Virus record (IMG/VR): IMGVR_UViG_3300033149_004060
Coordinates: 1-34,326 of that record
DNA from: a virus
Length of the DNA: 34,326 bases
Direction: 5' to 3' (one strand)
In this document: positions 22,565 to 30,172 of the stretch, in pieces
How the letters are laid out: the number at the start of each line of letters is the position of its first letter
Position numbering within the stretch: the stretch's first letter is position 1
The notes under the pieces: generated by a model
The model's input: only the letters and a program-made list of their open reading frames with translations
Databases searched by the model: none
What the model was told of the DNA's origin: nothing
Program-made: the position numbers and the translations under genes

Positions 22565-22969
22565 TCACCAATAAATTAGTGGTATATCATGTTTTTTACA
22601 GAAATCTTCCAACTTGTGAAATCCCTCTCTTATTTTTTCAGATCTTCGTTCATTTCCAATATCTACTATTTCAATTCCTATATTAGAATGAGCTATAATT
22701 TCTATAGCTTCTTTTCTCAGGCCTTCTATATTCAGTCCAAACTCATGAGTACACACAGGCCTTTGGAGTAATAGTTCAACACCTTTATGGAATGTTTTAA
22801 AGTCAGTGAGTATTATGTCCTCGAACAGTTGAAACTTGGCTATTTCTTTAGGATCATCTGATTCCCACCAATGATTTTCACCATATTTTTGCATCGCTTT
22901 TAACATAGCTTTTTTGTTCTCTTCAGGTATGCTCACACACCTTTCCCTTATAAATTCTTCATTTTTCAT
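22565..22969 (-). CDS. hypothetical protein in separately promoted cassette
   Basis: A 134-residue soluble protein with His, Cys and Trp residues spread through it (RERCVSIPEENKKAML, ENHWWESDDPKEIAKFQ, RPVCTHEFGLNIEGL). The helical end is KLEDFCKKHDIPLIYW. No family recognised. It has its own BRE/TATA promoter 12 bases before the expected leader and its own terminator downstream, between terminase and portal genes that normally sit together. This is the arrangement of an accessory (moron) gene. Confidence 0.72.
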   Translation of the reverse strand: MKNEEFIRERCVSIPEENKKAMLKAMQKYGENHWWESDDPKEIAKFQLFEDIILTDFKTFHKGVELLLQRPVCTHEFGLNIEGLRKEAIEIIAHSNIGIEIVDIGNERRSEKIREGFHKLEDFCKKHDIPLIYW

Positions 22970-23000
22970 ATTGATCTACCATTTAAAATTACGACTTATC

Positions 23001-23020
23001 GCTTTAAATAGTTTTCGTTT
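23001..23020 (-). promoter_or_regulatory. archaeal promoter of the accessory cassette
   Basis: Minus strand AAACGAAAACTATTTAAAGC: BRE-like CGAAAAC and TATA-like TATTTAAA. Expected start about 22981, 12 bases before the ATG at 22969. Confidence 0.7.
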
Positions 23021-23100
23021 GTGGTAGTCATCTTCCTTTTTATCACAACAACTCTATCCCAAGATTAAACGCCTCTTAAATACCCCTTAAACGCCTCAAA

Positions 23101-23325
23101 CTAACGACCTTTCATCTCCTCATAAACTAATTGAATGTTCAAAGCTCCAGAGTCGATGATTTTCTGTAATGTTCTCGGATGATGCTCTGCAAAATTCTTA
23201 ATCAGATAAGAAACAAAGGCTTTCTGCTGTCCATAACGCATTGAAGAAACAATCTCTCCAGCTTCTCTATCTAACTGTACTGTGTAGCTTTTCCTTTTTT
23301 TTTCTTTCTCTTTTTTAAAAATCAT
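23101..23325 (-). CDS. small hypothetical protein overlapping large terminase
   Basis: A 74-residue protein. The N-terminus is Lys-rich (KKEKEKKRKSYTVQLDREAG), and the KSYTVQLDREAGEIVSSM stretch plus following helix resembles a ribbon-helix-helix monomer. It overlaps the end of the terminase gene by 11 bases and is followed by the cassette promoter. A regulator or a packaging accessory are both possible. Confidence 0.68.
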   Translation of the reverse strand: MIFKKEKEKKRKSYTVQLDREAGEIVSSMRYGQQKAFVSYLIKNFAEHHPRTLQKIIDSGALNIQLVYEEMKGR

Positions 23326-24499
23326 AAACCTTACCTCCTGAGGCTATTTCAAGACCGCCCCGCTGTCTATAGAAGTTTGTATATTCCGCATATCTTACAG
23401 CATCCATGAGATGATCTCTGAATTTAACTGGTTCTTCTAAAACATTGTTATTTTTATCCTTTTTATAAGAATATCCTCTTATTTCCTTAATTAGATTAAC
23501 TGAGTCTTTTGTAATGTGTTGTTTCTTTCTTTTTACAAAGTCAATTCCATCTTTAACAGACTTCTCAGATGGGAGAATGTCAAAACCCACTCTATAGATT
23601 TCTTCAATCCTTGCCGGCTCTGCTGAGTCTGCATAAATTCTTTCTTTAATTTTGAGAGATTCTAAACGTCTGATTAAGTCTTCATTTGTTAATTTAGTCT
23701 CGTATATTTCTTCCTTTAAGTAATACTCATCGTCTTTTATTCCAATCTTTACAAGTGCAGTTTCATTGTTATAACCAAAGTCAAGACCATAAATGATTTC
23801 ATCACAGTTTTTTGGGAAGTGATCAACGGTATCCCAGTTACGATATATGATGTTCTCCAAAACTCCCCATTCACCCAATGTGTATATTCTATAGTAATTT
23901 ACATCCTGATTAATTAAATCTTCCAATTGATGGATGTACTCTTTCGCTAAGAAAGGATTATCTTTATAGTTCGATTTATGATAAACAACATTATCCATCT
24001 TATCTATTATATCCGTTTTAATCCAGTGGTTTTCGTCTATGGGGTTGAAACTTAAGAACATCTGATTAGTACTTTTAGGCTGCCTTCGGAGTCGTAAATT
24101 CAATTGTCTGAAATCTTCCAATGTAATCTCAGTCGCTTCTTCTATCCAGATGTAGTTAAATTCAGTGCTCTTAATCTTCTCAGGTTGATCTATAGACTTG
24201 AAAATTAGTTCAGACCGTGTCGGTGTCGTGATAATTAGTTCTGATTTATTTATTTCAAAAGGAAAATTATGCTCTTTTAATAATTCAATAACTAACTTTA
24301 AACAGCTTAATCTCAGTGAGGGGAGAGTTTTTCTTGTGATTAAAAATCTTCTATCTCTCTCAGAATATGCCTTAAAAATTAAATGTTGAGCTATTGACCA
24401 TGACTTTGAAGATCCCGCACCACCTAAAAGTATGACTATTCTTGAGGTCTGTTTCCTCAACCAGTCATAAATTGGAGTTGCTTTTGTATTAATTATCAT
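23315..24499 (-). CDS. terL: terminase large subunit
   Basis: A 394-residue packaging motor of the Terminase_3 type. ATPase part: Walker A GGAGSSKS (26-33), the FLITRKTLPSLRLS segment, Walker B IWIEEA (117-122) and coupling motif SFNP (150-153). Nuclease part: GLDFG with D240, ADSAEP with D291 and DHLMDAVRY with D366, the three acidic positions of the RNase H-like site. All key residues are present, so it should be active. It lies downstream of the candidate small terminase with five tiny genes between. Confidence 0.95.
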   Translation of the reverse strand: MIINTKATPIYDWLRKQTSRIVILLGGAGSSKSWSIAQHLIFKAYSERDRRFLITRKTLPSLRLSCLKLVIELLKEHNFPFEINKSELIITTPTRSELIFKSIDQPEKIKSTEFNYIWIEEATEITLEDFRQLNLRLRRQPKSTNQMFLSFNPIDENHWIKTDIIDKMDNVVYHKSNYKDNPFLAKEYIHQLEDLINQDVNYYRIYTLGEWGVLENIIYRNWDTVDHFPKNCDEIIYGLDFGYNNETALVKIGIKDDEYYLKEEIYETKLTNEDLIRRLESLKIKERIYADSAEPARIEEIYRVGFDILPSEKSVKDGIDFVKRKKQHITKDSVNLIKEIRGYSYKKDKNNNVLEEPVKFRDHLMDAVRYAEYTNFYRQRGGLEIASGGKVYDF

Positions 24500-24509
24500 A
24501 TTTCTTCAA

Positions 24510-24650
24510 TTACCACATTTTACAGAGAATTTTCAAACGTTGCTTCCAAGACAAATGTTTAACAATAAATTCTGTTCCCTCTTCTGGACCTGCTGGCTCT
24601 ATCACAAGAGGTGGCGTTGTCTCTTCTGGAGGTTCTGAACTTTTTTTCAT
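24510..24650 (-). CDS. 46-aa hypothetical protein before terL
   Basis: A short protein with a Pro/Glu-rich first half (SSEPPEETTPPLVIEPAGPE) and a basic amphipathic tail (KHLSWKQRLKILCKMW). GGTGAT precedes the ATG. It ends 10 bases before the terminase start. Unknown; a disordered tether with a helical hook would fit. Confidence 0.6.
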   Translation of the reverse strand: MKKSSEPPEETTPPLVIEPAGPEEGTEFIVKHLSWKQRLKILCKMW

Positions 24651-24678
24651 ATTAATTATCACCTAATCAGTAACTTTT

Positions 24679-24891
24679 TCATTCCTTTCTTGACCATCCG
24701 AAATTAAAACTTCGGATACCACAGTGATCTAATGCTCTGGTAGCACCAAACAGAGTTAATTTTAGCTTTTCCTGTGATAACTCAGGATAATTAACAAACA
24801 TCCTAAGAAGCATTCCCTCCAAGTCATTTTCTGCAGTTATGACAATTTGAGGACATATTGATCCTGTTTGTTCAGCTATTTCTACTTTCAT
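24679..24891 (-). CDS. hypothetical protein
   Basis: A 70-residue protein (MKVEIAEQTGSICPQIVITA...) with an N-terminal strand pair and a helix (DLEGMLLRMFVNYPELSQEK) ending in IRSFNFGWSRKE. AAGGAGAT gives a strong ribosome site. No family recognised. Confidence 0.68.
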   Translation of the reverse strand: MKVEIAEQTGSICPQIVITAENDLEGMLLRMFVNYPELSQEKLKLTLFGATRALDHCGIRSFNFGWSRKE

Positions 24892-24892
24892 T

Positions 24893-25060
24893 TTATCTCC
24901 TTTTTTCCTCTATTCTTTCTAATAATGTTTTGTGCATTTTCATAGTGGAATCGTCATCACTACCCTTTGCTAAGACTTCTATTGTTTTCGCTTCGTTTGC
25001 AGTAACTATTTCAACTTTAGTATAAGCATAATGTTCAATTTCTTTATCCTTTTCTTCCAT
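24893..25060 (-). CDS. small hypothetical protein sharing its start region with the gene at 3697-4098
   Basis: A 55-residue protein. The first seven residues (MEEKDKE) and the untranslated GGTGAAATAA before them are base-for-base identical to the 133-aa gene about 21 kb away (31-bp repeat 25040-25070 / 4078-4108). The remainder (IEHYAYTKVEIVTANEAKTI...) is unrelated. Function unknown. Confidence 0.66.
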   Translation of the reverse strand: MEEKDKEIEHYAYTKVEIVTANEAKTIEVLAKGSDDDSTMKMHKTLLERIEEKRR

Positions 25061-25065
25061 TTATT

Positions 25066-25287
25066 TCACCACTTTCTCCTAAAGAGTTTCCACCTGAACT
25101 TCCAAAACAAGTGTCTCACTTTTTTAAAGGGATCAAATTTTTTTCTAAATCCCATGCCCCACACAATTAGTTCACCAGCTTCTATAGATAAGTAGAAATA
25201 TTTTATATCGTTCTGCATTGGTTTCCCATCTATGAGTATTTTTGTCTGTGTCCAATCTCTTGTATCTGCTTCTATTTTTATTTTCAT
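25066..25287 (-). CDS. small hypothetical protein, paralogue of upstream neighbour
   Basis: A 73-residue protein. The ATG at 25287 is preferred because GGTGATATT precedes it; a longer frame to 25371 overlaps the previous gene and lacks a signal. It begins MKIKIEADTRDWTQTKILID and resembles the 42-aa protein just upstream (MKIIAYINKEDKRTKVFLDG), so the pair probably arose by tandem duplication. The C-terminus is basic and Trp-rich (LFWKFRWKLFRRKW). Confidence 0.66.
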   Translation of the reverse strand: MKIKIEADTRDWTQTKILIDGKPMQNDIKYFYLSIEAGELIVWGMGFRKKFDPFKKVRHLFWKFRWKLFRRKW

Positions 25288-25297
25288 AATATCACCT

Positions 25298-25426
25298 TTA
25301 TTTTTCCTGTTTGACTTGAGACATAAAATAGAGATATAACGGATTAAACTCTCTTGGAACTTCTTGACCATCTAAAAAGACTTTAGTTCTCTTGTCTTCT
25401 TTATTAATATATGCAATTATTTTCAT
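25298..25426 (-). CDS. 42-aa hypothetical protein, paralogue of downstream neighbour
   Basis: Starts at the ATG right after the small-terminase stop, with GGAGGTAGAG upstream. The MKI--Y-----RTKVFLDG--V pattern followed by LYLYF matches the next gene's product but lacks its basic tail. Either a shortened duplicate or an independent small domain. Confidence 0.62.
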   Translation of the reverse strand: MKIIAYINKEDKRTKVFLDGQEVPREFNPLYLYFMSQVKQEK

Positions 25427-25852
25427 TTACTCTACCTCCATATCTATTACCTCTTTTTTTTCAGGTTGAACTATTGTAACTTTTACTTCTATGTTTTGAT
25501 CTGGTGATGTGTAAGACTCTAAAATTCCCAATCTCTGTAGTATTTCTATTTTTTCGTCTGTAAGTTTCATGAGAGAGTTTAAAGCTCCTAATTTTACATT
25601 TTCATTTTTTGAAGATATGTAAGTTTTCCATAATTCTTTTCCAATCTCATCATAAGAAGCTACAAAGTGAAAAAGCACCGCCTCTAAGGATTCCTGTCTA
25701 ATTTCATTATTTATTTCTTCTTTGATTCTTTTAATGTCGTTGTTAATTGTGTTTCTATGTACAGTTAAGGCTTTACTTATATCCTCTATAGAGACTCCTC
25801 TGACCAGAAGTGCTTTTACTTTTTCTCTTCTTATTTTTGCTGGTAAACTCAT
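25427..25852 (-). CDS. terS: putative small terminase subunit (HTH protein)
   Basis: A 141-residue protein with an N-terminal helix-turn-helix (VKALLVRGVSIEDISKALTV then HRNTINNDIKRIKEE), a helical oligomerisation region (residues about 50-110) and a beta/acidic tail (IEVKVTIVQPEKKEVIDMEV). Size and layout fit small terminases that recognise the packaging site. It lies upstream of terL in the same operon, though five small genes intervene, so a transcription-factor role is the alternative. Confidence 0.72.
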   Translation of the reverse strand: MSLPAKIRREKVKALLVRGVSIEDISKALTVHRNTINNDIKRIKEEINNEIRQESLEAVLFHFVASYDEIGKELWKTYISSKNENVKLGALNSLMKLTDEKIEILQRLGILESYTSPDQNIEVKVTIVQPEKKEVIDMEVE

Positions 25853-25899
25853 TATATACCCTCTATTTATACATATTTATACATTCTAATAAAGTTTCA

Positions 25900-27132
25900 T
25901 TAAAGTTTATAGGCTTTTTTACCTGTGAAGTCTTCCCATCTTTTTATTATTACACTACAGTAAACTGTGTCTATTTCCATTATATAACAGATACGATTGA
26001 GTTGTTCACAAGCTATAAGAGTTGATCCAGAACCACCGAAGGGATCTAAAACAATAGCATTTTTCATTGAATAAGCTCTTATACACCTTGAAGGAAGTTC
26101 CAACGGAAAAACAGCAGGATGACCTATTTTTTGCTGTTCAACTCCCATAACTTGAGTTATTTCCCATACATTTGTATCGTATCTGGTTAAGTAATTTTCA
26201 TCTATTGATTCAAAGGATGGGTGTTCTTCTTTTCGAAATATTAAAATAGGTTCCCACTTAAAAGCAGGAAAATATTTATGTGTTTTCTTTATATGTCTAT
26301 GTCGTTGACTATAAACAGCCCCTACTTTCACCCAAGCTATTTTATCCTTATAAATAAATCCACATTTCTTTAAAATTTCTGAATGATGCGCTGGAATATC
26401 TAAATGGTTAGTTACATCATCACCTACATTCCAACAGATTAGAAATGGATTTCCAACAAAAAGAGTAATGTTGTTTATTGCTTTTTCTATGTCTTTTAAA
26501 TAATCATTATATTCACTCCATTGTGAATATTCTCTCTCATTATAATAAGGTGGTGAAGTAACTACTAAATTAATTTTTTCCCCATTCATAAGCTTTTCTA
26601 CATCTTGAGAATTTGTAGCATCTCCACACATAAGCCTATGATCTCCAAGTTGCCAAATATCTCCTCTTTTAACATTATAAATATTTTTTTCTTCTGGTAT
26701 AAAATTATCTTCTTTTATTTCTATATCTTCTTCTAAAAGTTTTTCTAACTCTTTTTTTGAAAAGCCCGTTTCTAAACAGATCTCAGTTAGATCCATATCA
26801 TTTTCTAAGTCTTCTATTACTTTTTTGAGCAGATCCTCTTCTGGAGAGCCTCTGAGGTTGTTCATTGCGAGAGTAAGAAGTTTTGCATTACGATCATTCA
26901 CATCTACTATTACGCATTCGATCTCTGTGTATCCGGCCTCTTTACAACAGAGCCATCTATGATAACCGTCAATGATCTCATAGTAATTTTCTTTTTTTCT
27001 GACTAAGATTGGTTGTAGATAGCCGTCTTTTGTTATTTTATCTCTTAAACATCTTAACTTACCGTTATCTATCTTATTTGGATTCCAGGTGTTTGGTTTG
27101 AGTTGATTTATGTCTATTTTTTTTATTTCCAT
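25900..27132 (-). CDS. ParB-like domain / DNA methyltransferase fusion (TSPPY type)
   Basis: A 410-residue protein. Residues 1-80 are a ParB-like domain with DGYHRW (55-60). A helical linker with an HTH-like stretch (LTEICLETGFSKKELEKLL, about 115-133) follows. The methyltransferase part has TSPPYY (192-197), usual for N4-cytosine enzymes, then DPFGGSG (363-369). The motif order matches the other fusion at 1803-3002, but the catalytic motif differs, so the two probably modify different bases or sites. The ATG at 27132 with AAGGTG 6 bases upstream is chosen over the GTG at 27141. No adjacent restriction enzyme. Confidence 0.9.
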   Translation of the reverse strand: MEIKKIDINQLKPNTWNPNKIDNGKLRCLRDKITKDGYLQPILVRKKENYYEIIDGYHRWLCCKEAGYTEIECVIVDVNDRNAKLLTLAMNNLRGSPEEDLLKKVIEDLENDMDLTEICLETGFSKKELEKLLEEDIEIKEDNFIPEEKNIYNVKRGDIWQLGDHRLMCGDATNSQDVEKLMNGEKINLVVTSPPYYNEREYSQWSEYNDYLKDIEKAINNITLFVGNPFLICWNVGDDVTNHLDIPAHHSEILKKCGFIYKDKIAWVKVGAVYSQRHRHIKKTHKYFPAFKWEPILIFRKEEHPSFESIDENYLTRYDTNVWEITQVMGVEQQKIGHPAVFPLELPSRCIRAYSMKNAIVLDPFGGSGSTLIACEQLNRICYIMEIDTVYCSVIIKRWEDFTGKKAYKL

Positions 27133-27145
27133 CTTAAGCACCTTC

Positions 27146-27322
27146 TTATTTATTCAGTGAGATTATATTTTTTTCCTCTAAAACACTAATTTCTAATAGT
27201 ACAAACGAGACTATGTTTGTCTTTATTAAAAGTGGTAATACTTCTTGACCGTTTAGATGGTATATTATCAGTATAAGTACCCATAGAATACTCATTAATA
27301 AAGTTTTTATATATTTATTCAT
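27146..27322 (-). CDS. small membrane protein
   Basis: A 58-residue protein with two hydrophobic segments (LLMSILWVLILIIYHL and IVSFVLLEISVL) and a charged end (EEKNIISLNK). The ATG at 27322 has AGGTG 7 bases upstream; the ATG at 27328 is too close to it. Unknown membrane function. Confidence 0.65.
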   Translation of the reverse strand: MNKYIKTLLMSILWVLILIIYHLNGQEVLPLLIKTNIVSFVLLEISVLEEKNIISLNK

Positions 27323-27337
27323 TTGCATACACCTAAA

Positions 27338-27517
27338 TTATTGTTTATTATAATTATGGTGAACCTCTTTATATTTTATACCAAATTTTTCTTCTAATTC
27401 TTCAATAGTCATGCCAAAATTAGCAATTCCCACAAAGAACAAGGTATCTTTCATTTCTTGTTCAGAAACATTGAATTTTTTCGCAGTCTTTTTTATCCAT
27501 TCTTCTGTTTCATTCAT
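27338..27517 (-). CDS. small hypothetical protein
   Basis: A 59-residue helical protein (MNETEEWIKKTAKKFNVSEQ ... FGMTIEELEEKFGI). It has a helix-turn-helix-like flavour in IANFGMTIEELEEKFGIKY. GAGGTAGAT upstream. Unknown; a DNA-binding mini-protein is possible. Confidence 0.62.
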   Translation of the reverse strand: MNETEEWIKKTAKKFNVSEQEMKDTLFFVGIANFGMTIEELEEKFGIKYKEVHHNYNKQ

Positions 27518-27539
27518 ATTTATCTACCTCTAAAGATTC

Positions 27540-27716
27540 TTATATATCCTCAAGAATTTTTTTAATTTTGTCGAGAGCTTCTACTTTCTTTCTTAGTTCT
27601 TGATCTCTTGTGGTTTTCTTAGGTAAATCTTCCAAAAAGAACACAGCCAAGGGAAACTCATAATATTCTGCAATTCTTTTAAGTTTCTTTAAACTTATTT
27701 CTATTTTATCTTCCAT
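27540..27716 (-). CDS. small protein resembling the XRE-ImmA linker region
   Basis: A 58-residue protein containing LKRIAEYYEFPLAVFFLEDL, a pattern that in XRE repressors/antitoxins fused to ImmA-type peptidases links the HTH to the peptidase (consensus about IA-xx-VPLAxFFL-xx-P). Neither the HTH nor the peptidase is present here, so it may be a shortened derivative or antagonist. GGAGGTAG precedes the ATG. Confidence 0.62.
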   Translation of the reverse strand: MEDKIEISLKKLKRIAEYYEFPLAVFFLEDLPKKTTRDQELRKKVEALDKIKKILEDI

Positions 27717-27736
27717 TTCTATCTACCTCCAAATTT

Positions 27737-28123
27737 TTACCCAATATATCCCTCTGTGGCATCTGATTGTTTCATGGTATCATACATTACTGTTTTTATT
27801 TTTTCGGTTAAATCATCATAACTGTTTCTTGGAAACCGTGTAAAACTTTGAATATCTTTAGTCGGATAAAATCTTATTACTCCTTTCTCCAATCCTTCTC
27901 CTAAAAACTCTATTCCTATGAATTTATCACATTCTGTTATTCCAGCATAGTATCCACTTAAACTGTTTAATTTTTTAAGTGTATCTGCCTGCTCTTTGGA
28001 AACATTCATAACTTGTAGTATTTCTTTAATATGATCGCTATATGTTTTGAAAATGTTTAATATTTTCTTAGGTTTGAATCGTATAAGTATCAGATCCCCG
28101 AAGTCTAAAACCTTTTTAGTCAT
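27737..28123 (-). CDS. hypothetical protein
   Basis: A 128-residue protein. The ATG at 28123 follows GGTGAAACAA; a GTG three codons earlier is less likely. Opening strands (VLDFGDLILIRFKPKKILN), a helical middle, then GVIRFYPTKDIQSFTRFPRN. No recognised family. It overlaps the stop of the preceding gene by 8 bases. Confidence 0.7.
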   Translation of the reverse strand: MTKKVLDFGDLILIRFKPKKILNIFKTYSDHIKEILQVMNVSKEQADTLKKLNSLSGYYAGITECDKFIGIEFLGEGLEKGVIRFYPTKDIQSFTRFPRNSYDDLTEKIKTVMYDTMKQSDATEGYIG

Positions 28124-28376
28124 TTGTTTCACCTATAAATTTTTTCCAATAAGTTGGGTTAGGTATATATTCTGATTCTTCTTTTTCTATTGTTACTACT
28201 ACATCTTTGTAGTCATATTTTTCCCATTCTAACTCACTTAATAATTGCTCAATATGTCTAATTTCTACAAATCTATCTATATATCTATATTTAGCATTAC
28301 TATCTAAAAAATAAAAATCATCATCTCCGCATACATCACAATCATGTACAAATTTACCATGAATTATTTTTTTCAT
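28116..28376 (-). CDS. hypothetical protein with one CxxC
   Basis: An 86-residue protein starting MKKIIHGKFVHDCDVCGDDD. The ATG at 28376 is chosen over 28394 because GGAGAT lies 6 bases before it. The single CDVC plus upstream H could bind metal in a dimer. The tail VVVTIEKEESEYIPNPTYWK is unassigned. Confidence 0.66.
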   Translation of the reverse strand: MKKIIHGKFVHDCDVCGDDDFYFLDSNAKYRYIDRFVEIRHIEQLLSELEWEKYDYKDVVVTIEKEESEYIPNPTYWKKFIGETND

Positions 28377-28558
28377 TTTAACATCTCCTTCCATCTATTT
28401 ATTGCTTCTGAAAAAAACATAATTTTAGTTGTATTTTTTTGAGTTTTTATTTCTATCAAATTGGCATGTATTTCAGAGTTCTCTATTTCTTTTAATACTT
28501 GCTGTTCAAGTTCTCTCCGTCTTGATAACTCTTTTAGATTTTTATTAATATCACTCAT
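28373..28558 (-). CDS. small coiled-coil protein
   Basis: A 61-residue protein: a charged helix (LKELSRRRELEQQVLKEIEN) followed by two strands and a short helix (EAINRWKEML). It overlaps the neighbours on both sides by 4 bases. Function unknown. Confidence 0.66.
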   Translation of the reverse strand: MSDINKNLKELSRRRELEQQVLKEIENSEIHANLIEIKTQKNTTKIMFFSEAINRWKEMLK

Positions 28559-28794
28559 TCTTCCACCTTAATATATGGTACTTTTTTAGTGATAGGAACT
28601 TCTTTAGTTTTTATTTCAAATTTCACTTCTCTCGCAATATAAATATGTGATATAGGATCAACAGATCCATACTTTTTGGACACTTCCTCACGAGTTCTGA
28701 TCCATCTATCTAACTCATCTATAGTTCTAAACAGTTCAAAAAAACTTCCTCCTGTACATTCTGTTTCTACTATATATACCTCATTTTCTTTCAT
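28555..28794 (-). CDS. hypothetical protein
   Basis: A 79-residue protein (MKENEVYIVETECTGGSFFE...) with strand-helix-strand segments (FRTIDELDRWIRTREEVSKK; HIYIAREVKFEIKTKEVP). Translationally coupled to the gene after it and starting right after the 317-aa gene's stop. Not recognised. Confidence 0.68.
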   Translation of the reverse strand: MKENEVYIVETECTGGSFFELFRTIDELDRWIRTREEVSKKYGSVDPISHIYIAREVKFEIKTKEVPITKKVPYIKVEE

Positions 28795-29748
28795 CTAATC
28801 ACCTTTTAAATATTTCTCAACAATTTTTTTCAATTCTGAATTAGAGATATTTTTCAATGGAAAATAACTAAATATAATCGTTGCATCATCCCAATAATGA
28901 TTTACACCTAAAAAAAGTTTCAATTGATCTTTTGTAATTCTATTATCTACAATACAATATATATCTTTTGTTTTTAGAGTATGTTTAAAACCCTTAGGAA
29001 TAACTTTGGTATCATAATCATGGAGATAATATCCTTCAACCCATAAACTATAGTTAAAATTATTAAAACATCTATGAGTTATTTCAAATGTGAGAAAATC
29101 AGAGTAATAAGCATTCATCTCATCAAAACGAGTTCTATGATAGACCTGGGTATTAAATGAAACTGGTACATGCTTGTTAAAACAAATATCTCTTATTTTT
29201 TCTCTTGTTTGAATTTCTTTTGCTAACATAAGCTCCTTAAAGTTTCTCAGATTTCTAAAAAAGCTACTTTTATAAAAATAGTGTAGATAATTAAACTGCA
29301 CCGAATCAATAAAAACTTTATTTTTTGGAAGTTCGTCTAAAACTTCATAAAAATAATCTAATTGCTTTTCTATGTCAAAAGCCCAATATGAGTAAGGCTC
29401 TTCAGTTTTCCAGTCTATATGTTTCCACTTCCAGTCTTTGTGGTTTTTGTAGATCTTGGAGTCTTTACTCATTCCATTGAACCAGTGGAAACGGTAAATA
29501 AGTCGCTCTCCTTCTCTTATTTCATTTATTTCATCAATTATTGATCCAACATTAATACTTATATTTCTAAATTCATCCAAAACATCTTTATAGTATTTAC
29601 AGGTATTGAAGTGAAGCCCGTACTGTTGTACCTTGTACATGATCGTGGTAAGTGAATCTCCAAAAACATCTACTGCTTGATTGTAGAAGTCTCTGGCCTG
29701 TTCTTTCCAGTTTTTACCCTCACAAAAAAGACCTATTCCAAATTTCAT
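28795..29748 (-). CDS. putative TIM-barrel protein, glycosidase-like by eye
   Basis: A 317-residue protein, the largest unidentified product outside the virion block. A series of strand-like segments alternates with helices: KFGIGLF, LTTIMYKV, RLIYRFHWF, YSYWAFDI, KVFIDSVQF, VPVSFNTQV, DFLTFEITH, DIYCIVDNR, ATIIFSYF. Nine such repeats suggest a (beta/alpha)8 barrel. Acidic residues at strand ends (AFDIE, FIDSVQF, FEITH) occupy the positions used as catalytic acids in some glycoside hydrolases. No exact family motif is identified, so the fold is inference and the activity a guess (surface-glycan hydrolase, anti-defence hydrolase or another barrel enzyme). Confidence 0.75.
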   Translation of the reverse strand: MKFGIGLFCEGKNWKEQARDFYNQAVDVFGDSLTTIMYKVQQYGLHFNTCKYYKDVLDEFRNISINVGSIIDEINEIREGERLIYRFHWFNGMSKDSKIYKNHKDWKWKHIDWKTEEPYSYWAFDIEKQLDYFYEVLDELPKNKVFIDSVQFNYLHYFYKSSFFRNLRNFKELMLAKEIQTREKIRDICFNKHVPVSFNTQVYHRTRFDEMNAYYSDFLTFEITHRCFNNFNYSLWVEGYYLHDYDTKVIPKGFKHTLKTKDIYCIVDNRITKDQLKLFLGVNHYWDDATIIFSYFPLKNISNSELKKIVEKYLKGD

Positions 29749-29749
29749 T

Positions 29750-29929
29750 TTACACCTCCCCTTCGTATTTCAATTTAAAAATTCTTAACGCAGGTATGAG
29801 ATACTGTTTTGTATCTATATCACTAATGTGTTTAATGGTTTCGTTGATTTCTTCAGGTGTTTTGTTTTTAACTATCTCATACAATTTACATATTACCATG
29901 ATTTCTGCGAGTTCTCTATCTTTATTCAT
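29750..29929 (-). CDS. small hypothetical protein
   Basis: A 59-residue helical protein (MNKDRELAEIMVICKLYEIV ... IKHISDIDTKQYLIPALRIF). Overlaps the end of the zinc-finger gene by 8 bases and ends just before the 317-aa gene. Unknown. Confidence 0.64.
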   Translation of the reverse strand: MNKDRELAEIMVICKLYEIVKNKTPEEINETIKHISDIDTKQYLIPALRIFKLKYEGEV

Positions 29930-30161
29930 TCATCCACCCGTATAACTTTCTAATAAATTTTTCTAATTTTTCGTGGTCTTCTATTAAATGTCTGACTGTT
30001 AGATACATTTCAATTCCACATTTTTTATTCCATCTTTTGTAGAATTTAACCGCTTCTATAGTACATTTTGAACATATATAACTTCCATCATTTAGCTTTA
30101 CAAATTTATCATATTTTCTTAGTGGTACTCCACAAATACAACATAGCCATTGTTTACCCAT
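29922..30161 (-). CDS. zinc-finger protein
   Basis: A 79-residue protein with two Cys pairs (CCIC at 7-10, CSKC at 30-33), the second followed by a helix rich in Lys/Arg (VKFYKRWNKKCG). It resembles a zinc-ribbon or treble-clef finger. Nucleic-acid binding is plausible. Confidence 0.74.
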   Translation of the reverse strand: MGKQWLCCICGVPLRKYDKFVKLNDGSYICSKCTIEAVKFYKRWNKKCGIEMYLTVRHLIEDHEKLEKFIRKLYGWMNE

Positions 30162-30172
30162 CTAAATCACCC

